Shown in pieces: positions 38,401 through 48,837 of a DNA stretch of 64,000 bases. The DNA comes from Austropuccinia psidii (taxonomy: Eukaryota; Basidiomycota; Pucciniomycetes; Pucciniales; Sphaerophragmiaceae), in contig JALGQZ010000004.1 in NCBI GenBank assembly GCA_023105745.1, positions 33,105,816 to 33,169,815 of the forward strand, read 5' to 3'. A program made the translations under genes and the position numbers. Under the pieces are notes generated by a model. It ran no database searches. It had not been told where the DNA came from and worked only from the letters and a program-made list of their open reading frames with translations. Numbering within the stretch: the stretch's first letter is position 1; each line of letters begins with the position of its first letter.

Positions 38401-38548
38401 GGATGACATAGTATTAAAATCAATGTTTCAAAACCACAAGGATTTCGTAACTGATGCTCGAGATGAATCTCGGGACGGAGTCGATGACTTAGAATCAGAG
38501 TCCAGTGGGCTAAGGACATTTGCTGAGAAATTCAAAACAGTTGAGTAA
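35461..38548 (+). CDS. Amino-acid permease (APC superfamily, fungal YAT type), 18 exons
   Basis: Plasma-membrane amino-acid/proton symporter by family. Inferred exons: 35461-35515, 35591-35730, 35821-35845, 35980-36066, 36146-36181, 36278-36351, 36430-36463, 36548-36671, 36738-36761, 36825-36852, 36928-36958, 37021-37135, 37231-37497, 37568-37803, 37874-37995, 38078-38149, 38231-38368, 38441-38548. Their sum is 1716 nt, giving 571 residues and no internal stop, close to the usual family length. After an acidic N-terminal tail of about 65 residues comes MISIGGVIGTGLFLGT (first membrane segment, family signature), then SLGEMVSHLPIAGGHIALA, LPAELSAAA, GTEITALTAAEAKNP, SSRALYALA and GEVFGWLS. The C-terminal tail is hydrophilic. 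Intron 4 has a GTTGAG donor and the donor before exon 15 is GTTCGT, both less usual, so those two junctions are less certain. It is the only clearly intact host gene here. Confidence 0.92.
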
Positions 38549-39779
38549 ACGCTTTGTTTTTTTTTTGGAATCCGCTTGACTTTTCTTCAGAACACTCGTT
38601 TATTTTTCCTGTAATTGTTTCTCAGTGGCGTGAAGGATAAGATAAATATTCTTTTACAAACCTTCTCATTAGTACCTCGTTCACCATTACTGAACCATTT
38701 CAAGGAAAATTTGGGGGATTCTTTTTCAAAATCCAACTTGCATGCAAACTCAAGAGCGTTTAATTTGTCTAGTGATTGGTTTCTTGTGGTTATTTTGATG
38801 GGTTGTTAGTTTGAGTAGCTTGTCTATACTAATATTATAAACTATTTCTGCAAACCATACGTCTCTCGGCTAAGCCTTTATCAGGAAACACATTTTCAAA
38901 CAAAAACATGGATTATTTATTCTTCCTTCCATTGCAGCTCTATCAATTGTAGTGGCACACATGCCCAATTTTGTAAGCACTATAAGAGCCTGAGTGCTAC
39001 CTCACATGGATGAATCACATGCAAACTTCCCCGACCATTAAAATAGTGATATGAGTTGCGGTGGATGCACAAAGACATATAGAACGTCAAATATTCTTAT
39101 CACCAATTAAAATAAAAATAAAAGCAATAACCCTTTTTTCTAATTCAAGTTGAGTAAAAAAAGGACATTTAATTTCTTAAGCTCAATTGAATCAATATGA
39201 TATTATAATAATCCTTTTTCAAATGATTAATAGATCAACGAAGTTGTTTTGATTCCTTAAATATAATAAATGAATTTTAAACTTGAGAAATATAGTCTAT
39301 CAGGTTCAACTAGGCAAGTGATCAAATGAACCTGAAATGCTTACAGTGTGCCAAAGCAGGCTTGGAGACCTGCGAAACTAAGTTTTTCTGGCTGCAAATG
39401 TCCAGCAGTAATTTAGCAAGTCTCGCTCGACCGGTTTTAAAAAATCAAGCCATGCAGCTAAAAAAATATGTTTTTCATTTACAAAAAGACAATGCTGTAC
39501 TATTTTTCAATTCTAATTGTTGTAATGATATTTGATTCTGATAATTGTACTAATCTTGAGTGTTAATATTTGAAATTATTTGAATTGTGAAACTTATCGA
39601 AGCTTTGTAAATTTCTTAAAAATTATTTCTTATTGTCTTCTTTTTTCAATTTTTCAGTAAATATCAAAGTGCATCAGTGATAGGTTATCAGTCTAAACAC
39701 CCTCTATAGAATTTACATTGTAAAAATAAATTTGTCCTTTTTTCTGGTGTAATGGCTTCTATAATACCATTCTGAATTT
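38549..39779. other. 3' flank of the permease gene
   Basis: Contains the probable 3' untranslated region and spacer. An ORF at 39326-39535 (+, 69 codons, several Cys) is unsupported. Nothing else was recognised. Confidence 0.45.
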
Positions 39780-40500
39780 CCCTCACTAACTTGGATCATA
39801 GTCTTGGTTCCTTTGAGTGCATATTGCTCTTGAGTGAGTGAAGGCTCAGCTCAGACAGGATTGAGAAATGGTGAATATTATGGGAGAAACTCCAACTTGA
39901 TTCCCTTTGAGGATTCAAGCATTGATTTTACTTCATCAAATTGCCATCCTTGATGGATGGGTGCATTATCCATAATTATTATTGAATCATTTTGAATTTT
40001 GAACTGAAAAGAAAGTAAGAATAATACAAATTCATCACTTCCAACACCTTTTGTCATCTGAACATTGGCATTGAGTATTTCTTGATAGACAAAACCCTCA
40101 TCTGAGATTGCTGCAATGAGTGTTATTTGCTCGACTTTTGGGACCAAGCTAAGAACAGAAGGTTTGCCTGCAGGAAAATTTGAGAAAAAAAATTGAAAAT
40201 ATAATAATAATAAAAATTATTCAAACAAACGTACCTGAGGGAAAGTAACCAAAATCTCTTCCTGAATGTAGATAAAAACCAGATTCATCCGTGAAAATCA
40301 CCTGCTGATCCAAGGCAAGCCCTTGATGGTTCACAAAGTTAGCATGCTGAGCCAATAGATCAGGCTAATTCCATGATTAATGTATATTTTTAACTTGCCT
40401 TCCTGTGCTTTCCATATCACAAAGATATTATTTTGTTTATTGACATGATATTTTTACTTTAAAGTTTTCTTCCAAGAACTCTTTCATTTACTTCAAGGTA
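39780..40500 (-). pseudogene. Tc1/mariner-type (DDE) transposase, broken, one intron
   Basis: On the - strand the first part (about 40500-40235) includes VIFTDESGFYLHSGRDFG, which carries the first catalytic Asp. A 67-bp intron (40168-40234; donor GTACGT, acceptor TGCAG) joins it in frame to KPSVLSLVPKVEQITLIAAI (ORF 40147-39878). This is followed by SIIIMDNAPIHQGW with the second Asp and, after a stop, YSPFLNPV, the conserved motif before the last acidic residue. Stops at the LPxYSP site and after NPV, plus a degraded N-terminus, make it non-functional. Terminal inverted repeats were not found. Confidence 0.75.
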
Positions 40501-41639
40501 ATTGTGAGCCTGTGAGGTATCTATGACATACCCATAACACCACAAATAACTTTTTATAAATTTTATTTAGCCATAAAAAGACTTATCAAATTAATTTGAA
40601 ACAAAAAATAACAAAAAATAAGTATAACTTTATTTTTGATAATCAAAGCTATAAATATTTTGTCATTTTTGGATTTTACACCAAAAATAACCAAGGGTAG
40701 ACCAAAAAATGGCTACTTCTAGTGTTATTGGAGGTTGAAAAATCTCACAGTACAATCACACAATTTAAAAGTTTTCTATTAAGCTTTTTAAACTGTTAAA
40801 TTTAAGCTTAATTTGAAAGTTACACAAAGTTTATGCAAACTTCCAAAAATTCTGTTAAATTTAAGGTGTTGTGTATATTTAATGACTTGGCTAAGGATTT
40901 TCCATACAGGCTGTAAATCCTGTGTGAGATCAATTTAAATTGGTTTAAATAAAACAAAGGGAAAAATTCAGGGAAAAAAGTGGGACAAAGGAAAAAAGGA
41001 AAAAAGAACCAAGGTACCCAACTTTTGGGATCTGAAACAGCTAAAATAAGGTTGTCCTGTTGTTTTAAAGGATTTTAAACATTATTTAAGCTTTAATATT
41101 ATAATTTGATCAAATATTAAAGTTGAAACTGGTTTATTTCTCTTTTGGACAAGAATTACAACCTGCCAAAGGGTAAATCCCTCAATGCAAGCTTGTAATC
41201 AAGGTTTTAAGAGATTTCAAAGCTTAATTAAGTTTAAATAAGTTTAAATAAGCTTAAAATTAAATTCAAAAGAATTGAAAGCTTATCAAAAGTTAAGGTT
41301 TAATGTGTATCACAATTTTTACATGAAAAATAGCAATAACTTCAAAAATTCATAGAAAATTCAATTCTCATTGGATTTACTTGAAAGCTTCACAAAGCTT
41401 ACAAATGAATTTTATATAAATATAAATTTATATTTCAGTATCTTTTATCAGTAAGATTGTTTGTCAACCTTGAAAATATTTCTTTTAATTAGTATTAAAG
41501 AAAATTAAGATTTTTTTTCAAATTTAATTAGAAATCTTATTTAAAAGATCTTTTTTTTTTAAAAAATTTATTTTTAAGTTTTTCATGTGATGAGATTTAA
41601 TATAAATAAATAAATTTCATTTTAAAGCTTAAAATAATA
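40501..41639. other. AT-rich spacer
   Basis: No gene. Holds short repeats of AAGTTTAAATAAG near 41229-41260 and homopolymer runs. Part may belong to the mariner element, whose ends are undefined. Confidence 0.4.
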
Positions 41640-43458
41640 TACTTAAAGGAGGATTAAGGTTACTTGGAGTTAAGAATAACACCACTAACTTTAAATTGAA
41701 ATTAAAAATAAGCTACATTACATTAAAATACATATTCTTAAGCATGGTTTTTCAGTTTTGATCTGTAAACTTCCTCCATATTAATTATTAATTATGAGAA
41801 CTTCTCTGAAGGTATAAAAGAAGCCTTCAAATCACTGTTTTTTACCATCATCATCATTGAATCAATCATATTAGACATTTAAACAGGTAAAGCTTTATTG
41901 AATATAGAATCTTATTGTTAAATTATTCTTTATTAATTTTAGATAAAGAATTGAAATCATAGAATTCAGATTATATTATTATAATCACCAATGATTAATT
42001 TATCTTATGAAATTGTTGTTTTAAACATCTTTTAAAATCCACAGATTTGTGGAAAAAACTCTTCAATCTTGTTATATCATAAAAAGGCTGTTTTATTCCT
42101 TTTAAATATTAATTTTATGTGTATTTTGAACTTATTAAGTTATTTGATACTATAACTGTTGTTTAAATTATTGTACAAAATAAATATTATAAGTAAGTTT
42201 TTCTCTGAATGTTCTATATTTTTTTTATCTGGTATGAGTTTTTTTATTTTTAATTTCTCTAAAAGAATTATCCCTTCAAAGTGTGTGTGATAATTTATTT
42301 CATAAATAATATTCTTATTATTTATAAGTGGTTAAATATTATTATTTTCCACATATAATTGTCTCATTAAGAGCTTTTATATTTCTTATTATTATAACTG
42401 TCCATGACCATAATAACAATAGAATAATTTTAATTTATTACAATTATTAAGAATTTTCTTATTATTAAATTATTTTGTAATAATTAATTATTCCTTTTTT
42501 TATATATAATTATTTTAATAATTATATTAATTTGTGGCTATAATACTTAATTTTAGTATATTTTATACTGAGGAAAGTCATAGTACTCTTAATTTTTTTT
42601 CAAAATATTATCAATAGTTTCATAGAAAAAACTTCAATTTGGGACATTTTCATAATTTTGACCAATTTTTGGCACACAAATTATATTCTAGACCTGATTT
42701 TACTTTATTTTGATGTAAAATTACCATATTTTACTTAAATTTTTGGCTTTTTTGGGACTTATCCCTTATAAAGAATTCTTATAATTTCAATAAAATTATT
42801 TTTCTTAAAAGTATTATTTTTGAAAAAAATATACTATTGAGTGATTTGGAAGAAATTTCTTATTTTTAACTAATGGCTTTTTAACATCACAGACTTTAAA
42901 TTTATTCTGTAAGTTATTGTAGTATAACATGTATAATTATACATTTTTTTTTTGATTGATAATTTATTAATTGGATAATTATTATTTCTTAAGGAAAATA
43001 AAATAAAATAATAATGATAAATCTTTACTTGAATTTTTTTTTTACTTTTAAGACAATTTTATTTATTTTTGATGTAATTTGCCAGAAATTAATTTTTGAA
43101 AAATTTGTTCAATAAGTTAAGTTATTAAGTTCTTTCCATGATTCTTTATTTTTAATAAGAAAATTATGATTTTTTCTAGTGTCATATGTCAGAGAAAACT
43201 TTTTTAACTCTAGCATTTCAGAGTCAAGTGTTGAAATTCCAAAAAGCCCAAGACCATAAGGTTTACTTACAAAGGAATGCTTTAAGGATCCACAGGGGGA
43301 ATTTCATCCATTAATTAGTCACATTTGATTTAAATTGACATGAAATGACCCCTACTAGAAGTGGAAACAATTACTACATTCAATAAAATGGATCTGGACA
43401 AGAAAATGAAAGTCATAAATCAAAAATATAAGAATGCCAGCCCAGAGGTGAGGAAGAA
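41640..43458 (+). repeat. Promoter, LTR-like region and leader of element B1
   Basis: 41917-43733 is collinear with 55903-56480 plus 60877 to about 62100, which precede a second copy of the same gag. A TATAAAAG box at 41813 and the position before gag suggest an LTR with promoter followed by a leader. Exact LTR ends could not be set because no complete second LTR is in the window. Confidence 0.6.
41813..41820 (+). promoter_or_regulatory. TATA box of element B1
   Basis: TATAAAAG in GGTATAAAAGAAGCC, about 1.6 kb upstream of the gag ATG, in a place fitting LTR-driven transcription. Confidence 0.5.
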
Positions 43459-43733
43459 ATGGAGGATTCTAGAGCTTCCAACAGCTCCAAAAGGCTAGCA
43501 AGAACCTTTGTAACTCTTCTTGAGAGTACTGAAGCTGACATAACCACTATTTGTGTTGCAAGATCTGAAAAACTTCCAGGATGTATCTGTAGAGATATAC
43601 CAGTAGCAGTACAAGAACTGGTTTATGTTGGCAAGGAAGAAGGAGTGGAAAGTTCTTCAAAGCTTATGGATTGGAGAAATGAACTATTACCTTCAGATGA
43701 AGAAGCTCTTTGGCCCAGAAAAGACACAGGTAC
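43459..43733 (+). pseudogene. gag of element B1, 5' part, cut by gypsy-2
   Basis: Starts MEDSRASNSSKRLARTF and runs open to ...PRKDTGT, where gypsy-2 begins. Its continuation resumes at 53803 after the duplicated GGTAC. The homologous B2 gag (61825 on) is uninterrupted at this point, which proves the insertion. The product is the N-terminal part of a gypsy-type gag; the role of this segment is not known to me. Confidence 0.85.
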
Positions 43734-44460
43734 TGACACAGGGGCTCTTCTAAGTGAAGAGGGCCTGGCACTCAGTAAACTGGGACTTACTCCTGGAGGG
43801 CTCAAGATATGGTAAAAGGAAAACACACTTAAGAGTGTAATAAGATGAAATTACTAGATAAAGAAATATAAGAAAGCAGAAACAAAATAATAAGAGTAAG
43901 AAATAAAAGAGCCAACCAAAAACAAGTCCAAGTCCACTGTTTCAACCTGTCAGAATGGAAAGAGAAGGGTTAATAAGGATATGGCCACCCAACTCATACT
44001 GTACAGGCAAAGAAAGAAAATGCAAAGACTAAATTAGAATTAAATAGATATAATAACCAAAATAAGGATAAGAATATTTAGAAAATGATAAATAAACTAA
44101 ATTAATTAACTGGGGAAAAGTCCCCAGGGGGGAGAAACAGGGGCTGGTATATGTGAGAATCACCAGCCCTTATCCAGACAGAGAATTTTCATGAGAATGA
44201 CTGATGGTTGAATTCAGTCTGGCCAATACAGGTCCTGTATGGATGTACAGAACCTATACAAGAGGTGTGGTGGTTTTGAGTGATCATACAGTTTCAGGAT
44301 GGTGTATCCAAACTGTACAGAAGTTGACAGGCTGTATGCATGTTCCAGCAAGGAAGATTGCTTAAACTGAATGCTGATGCACACAGTGGATTTTCTGGTT
44401 TTGAGGCATTTGAGTGGGTGTAAGTATGAATACCCTTACCCCTGGCTAGTGGTTGTTACA
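43734..44460 (-). repeat. 3' LTR of gypsy-2 (727 bp)
   Basis: - strand start TGTAACAACC (ends at 44460), - strand end CCTGTGTCA at 43734. It aligns with the LTR at 53038-53802 with a few percent substitutions by eye. It is 38 bp shorter owing to two deletions of 20 and 18 bp, each between CTGTA direct repeats. Contains TACAGGTCCTGTA near 44228. Confidence 0.92.
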
Positions 44461-45372
44461 GTATCCCCCTCTTGAAACTGGTGGGCTCCTGAACATCATA
44501 ATACCCTGCCACTGTTGAGTGGCATCTCAATCTCCCAACATTTTTTTCAAAAATATCTTTTTTAATTTATCTTTTACTCTTGGCAATTATACTGAAAATC
44601 CAATCTTCTCTTCTCTGTCATACTTGAATTAGTTTATCTTCCCCCCTTCTTTCATATTAAGTAAGTCCTTTTCCAGCTTTCAAAATGTTCTTTTTCTTTG
44701 ATTAAGTCAGTATCTTCTTTTCATTGCATGGCCCTGGGTTGTATCCCAAAAAGAATGCCATAGAGCTGTTCTGCTCAAAAAATGATGGCCAATGTGTATA
44801 TGAACATATACCAATTGTGGTTTGGCCAATTTGATGTTTTTATTCCCTTCTTGCCTTGAATGTAATTCTTGAAGCCTCAAATGAGGGGTCTTGTCCCCAT
44901 TATTCTTTAAAAATAGCACATAAATGGCCTTGGGGCCATTTTGGACCCTTCCAGTGATTCTGGGCCTTGGCCATCACCATGGCCAATTTTGGTGTATCTT
45001 GGTTCAAGGCCATTTTTGGCTATTTGGGACCCTTGTATGATTTTGGTTTCCTATGGTCTATGGGGGCTATTGGAGACACCCAGGGCCCAAATACGCTGGG
45101 GTTCCAGGGGGTCTATGGGACCAACCCTATGGCTTTTGGACCTACTTTTCACCACATGGCCTGGGCCCATTGTGAGGGTCCAGGTCCATCAAAACCCTGA
45201 CCTCCCCAAAGTTGAAGGGGAGGTCCTGGGTAGTGACTTCAATCCAGAGAACCAGGATATTTCATTTTTTGAGGATTTTGAGTGGGGGGGGCATAATTGA
45301 GCTATGGCCCACTCCCTTGATGAATTTCTTCAGGCATGAAGTGCAATATTCTGATGGCTTGACTTCTTCTTC
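44461..45372 (-). other. 3' region of gypsy-2: polypurine tract and GGCC-rich stretch
   Basis: The - strand has AAGAGGGGGATAC directly before the 3' LTR (polypurine tract). Beyond it, 44930-45230 is GGCC/GGGCCC-rich and resembles in composition the GGCC-rich part of the gypsy-1 LTR. Plus-strand ORFs here (44941-45300, 44967-45200) are probably by-products of that composition. Confidence 0.5.
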
Positions 45373-46509
45373 TTGCATAAATCTTTGGTCTTGAATTTCA
45401 AACTGACTGAATTCACTGAATCTTCTCCTTCTGCGCAGCCACCTTCTGTTATTTGTGGTTCTGGCATCCTCAGTTGTTTGGCTTTGCCTTGGTCAATGGC
45501 TTCTTCTGGCCACTTTGATCCTACCAAAACCTATGATGGTTATGAAGCAGCTCAAGTCATTGATCCTTCTTGTACCAAGTGTCTGGCCAAAGGAAACTAT
45601 TTTTTTCAACATCACAATCCAAGGTCTTCAAAGTGCCACTTTTGCTTTGTTGGGAAGAAGCCATGTTGCTGCTCTGGACCATTGCCTTCCAATGTCAGAA
45701 GATTTTTATGGAGAAAAAAGGATGGACCTTTTGGGAAGAAGCTCAAAGTTTCTGAGGTCCCTACTCCTGATGGTACTTCAGGGTATTCTAATTGTGAGTC
45801 TGGTAAATTCCTTTATTGAATTGAATGCTGAAATCTTGATATAGTGACTGGTTCTAGGAAAGGGTATGTGGCCAGGTGGACTAATGTTGGAGGGCCCATC
45901 CCAGTTGGTGGTAGGCCAATCTATTCCAGCTCAGAAATCACCATATCCAGGATCAATACTGAAGGTGTAGTGAAGAGAATAAGATGAATTGACAATTTCC
46001 CACCTGATCCTGATTCTGAAGTTAGTGATGAATTGGATGGTGAAGAAGTTGAGGTGGTTCATAATTCCATTGGCCATCAATCCAGTACTTCCCCTTCTCA
46101 TCCTCCTGCTTCCCTGAGTTTTTACACTGCCAGGACTGCCCTGATTCCAGAAGTAAAACCATCCCCCATAGTCACTTCTCAACAACTTCAACCTGTGGCC
46201 AGCTCCAGTAGAAGAAGACAAGAACTTTCCCCTTTGCCGTTTCCTGCCACCCAAGTCTTTCAACAAAGAGAGTGTTGGCCCATTGGGGTTACCAGAGAAG
46301 ACCCAAATACGGCAAGTGAAGATTAAGATGCTGTGGCCAAGTTGTTCAGAAGGGTTGATGGAAATAGTAGGGAGTTGATTGAGTATGCCAATTATGAGAC
46401 TATTCCTGGGACTTCCTGTGAGGAAATGGCTGCAAAATTTTCCTCCTATGAAGATGAACTAATCAATGATTTCCAGAAGAATTTTGATCATTTGGGTAGA
46501 AATAACTAG
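45373..46509 (+). pseudogene. Antisense cysteine-rich accessory ORF of gypsy-2, lightly broken
   Basis: Runs opposite to gag-pol, between the chromodomain end and the 3' LTR. Open from 45373 to 45819, then continues past a frameshift (VTGSRKGYVARWTNVGGPIP from about 45845) and through isolated stops (KRIR*, SED*) to TAG at 46509, about 370 codons. Features in order: TYDGYEAAQVIDP; a Cys cluster C-x2-C-x17-C-x2-C-x6-C (45571-45666) that looks like a zinc-binding module; NVRRFLWRKKDGPFGK; PTPDGTSGYSN; acidic DELDGEEVEVV; a Ser/Pro-rich stretch; VTSQQLQPVASSSRRRQ; an acidic C-terminus YEDELINDFQKNFDHLGR. I recall similar unnamed proteins in A. psidii but know no function. The low number of disruptions over 1.1 kb suggests past selection. 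Confidence 0.7.
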
Positions 46510-47279
46510 TTTCCTTTTCCTTTTTTGTGTTTGGTTTGACTTCTATCCCCACTCTTATAAAATATTAAAAATAGAAAAAAAAATAAAAATTAAATCAAAC
46601 CTCCAAATAAATAATATGGGAGGGGATGATGCTGCTTTCAAGAATAAAGAAATAGAATTATAGCAGTAATTAAGTAAAGAAAATTAAATAAAATGAAAAG
46701 AAAGAATTGAGAGAAAAAAGAAAGTAAAGAAAAGAAAAAAAAGAAAACTTCTTAGGATTGATCCTCTTGTGGTGAGTTGCTTGATTTTGGCCATAATTTT
46801 CCTGGAAGATAATACCAAACATTTTATGCTAACAGAGTGGCCAAGGTGCTGTTTTACAATAAGTAGAACCCTCAGAGATGCATACCAGGAGATGGAACTT
46901 AAATTCATAATTTCCACTCCCCACCAAGCATCATAAAAGAATAAGAAACTTTTTCATAAATGAATTTGAGTTAAGGAATGTCTTGAATAATAGTGAATGG
47001 CATAATTTGGAATAATAAAATATGAAAGAAAGAGAAAGAATAAGAAAATAAAAGAGGGAATTTAGCCATATCTTGATGAAAGGTCCAAATTCAAGGGTAT
47101 TGATGTTGCAAGGCCTTCTAAACCTGTCCCAAGAAATTGAAAAGTGCTTACAAAGTGGCATAGGTGATGCTTACAATATATTTGGGTAGAATAACCCCAA
47201 AAAGTTGCATGCCAGGAGAGGAACTTACTTTCATAAACTCCAATCCCCACCATGCACCATAATTCAAACTATTGAGGTA
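46510..47279 (-). other. Spacer between antisense ORF and chromodomain of gypsy-2
   Basis: AT-rich, with two copies of a CCAGGAGAGGAACTTACTTTCATAAACTCC-like passage (near 46888 and 47212) related to the gypsy-1 3' untranslated region near 6190. No ORF supported. Confidence 0.45.
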
Positions 47280-48545
47280 TTTGGGGCAGGCTTGTCAGGA
47301 TACAGTGAGTGGAAATATTTGACAAGGTCTGGTAAGCTGGTCCCCAAGTTGTTCTTTCTGGGTCTTCACTGAAACCTTTCCACTCTACAAGATACCATAA
47401 TTTACCTCTTTTGAGTTTTGAGTCCAGAACCTGAGCCACTTCCTATTCTTATTGCTCTTCCACTATGACTGGTGGTGGTTGAAATTGATGTCAATTTGGG
47501 ATAGTTGATTGCTTCACTGGTTCTAATAAGGACACATGAAAGAAAGGGTGAACTGACTTCCATTGTTGAGGAAACTTGAGGTAATGTGCATGGCTTCCCA
47601 CTTTCTTCAAGACCTTAAAGGGTCCCAACCATCTTTCTGAAAGCTTCTTGGTGGATCTTTTAGTCTTGATATTATTGGAAGCTAGCCATACCTTTTCCCC
47701 AGGTTTGAAGTCAGGTGGAATTGTCCTATTTCTATCTGCATAATTCTTGAATCTCCTTATTGCTGACTACAATTATTCTTTGACTACTTGATGTACTGAT
47801 TGGAGTTTTGTTGAAAACTTTCCAGAAGGCAAGTCTTGAGAAATATGGATTGAGTCAGAACTGGGATGTATTCCATAAATGATGAAAAAAGGTGATTGCT
47901 TTGTTGATGAGTGTTCTGCATTATTATAGGAAAATTCAGCCAGAGGGAGCCAGGTGGGCCAGTAATCTTGATGGTAACTGACATACATCCAAAGATAATC
48001 TTCTATAATCTGATTTACCCTCTCTGTCTGTCCATCTGTTTCAGGGTTAAAAGAAGTTGAAGGATCTCTTGATATCTTGAGCAGCTGACATAATTGAGTC
48101 CAAAATGATGAAAATAATAAAGATCCTCTATCACTAAAAATACTGGCTGGAAGACCATGTTTGGAAAAGACATGGTTAATGAAAATTTGAGCTAAGTCCA
48201 GGGCAGTGATTGTTCCATAAGTTGGAATGAGGATTGTCATTTTTGAGAACCTGTCCACAAATACTAAAATTGAATCAAAGTTGTTTGACAAGGGCAATTG
48301 AGTGATAAAGTCCATTGATAATGAATTCCAAGGACTCAATGGAATTTGAAGATTCTTGAGTAATCCAAGCTTCTTATGATTAATGCTCTTGTTTCTTTAA
48401 CATTGCTGACATGAGGACACATAGTCCTTAATGAATTGATTCATGAAAGCCCAATAAAGATCCCTCTTGATGAGCTTGAGGGTCTTCTCCTGGCCAGGAT
48501 AGCCAGCCAATGGTGAGTCATGACACTTTTGAAGAATATTCAGTT
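47280..48545 (-). pseudogene. Integrase and chromodomain of gypsy-2, broken
   Basis: The - strand zinc-binding region reads LQKCHDSPLAGYPGQEKTL ... SSCQQC followed by a stop; the second His is replaced by Tyr. The catalytic core (ORF 48339-47773) keeps all three acidic residues: LSMDFITQL, SDRGSLLF and TDGQTERVNQI. A stop at VVKE* ends it. Further on, about 47475-47285 encodes a chromodomain (EVAQVLDSKLKRGKLWYLVE, WKGFSEDPERTTW) with two upstream in-frame stops and a frameshift. Paralogous to 6329-7711. Confidence 0.85.
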
Positions 48546-48549
48546 GGAT

Positions 48550-48813
48550 TTATGCATTGCTTGGGATTACCACTCTATATTTTAATATAAATAATTTGGC
48601 TTGAGGTTCAAGAGAATAATCTGTAGCTAATTCACCTCTTGCTAGTTGTTTGAGTATTTCCTTGTAGTCTTTGTCTTTCCATACTTCTTTTTGAATTTGT
48701 TCAACTAAATCTGAGAATATTTCAACCTTGATTGAGAAGAATCTTGACTCTTTAATTCCATCTTGCTTTATTACTTGATGAACATTTTGAGGATTCTTAC
48801 TGATGAAGTCCAC
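48550..48813 (-). pseudogene. RNase H to integrase linker of gypsy-2
   Basis: ORF of 87 codons (DFISKNPQNVHQVIKQDGIK ...) corresponding to the gypsy-1 stretch ending ORF 8263-7730 (DLISKNPMNFQQLIKQDEVQ). It joins RNase H to the integrase zinc region and ends at a stop. Confidence 0.6.
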
Positions 48814-48837
48814 CCCCCTCTCTGGCTACATGTTGTC

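Noticed and set aside
39326..39535. Small Cys-containing ORF downstream of the permease as a secreted effector
   Set aside because: No signal peptide is apparent and no promoter or splice evidence supports it.
44941..45300. Plus-strand ORF of 119 codons rich in Trp, Pro and Gly
   Set aside because: Lies in a GGCC-rich non-coding stretch where several frames stay open; similar ORFs arise in the gypsy-1 LTR from the same composition.
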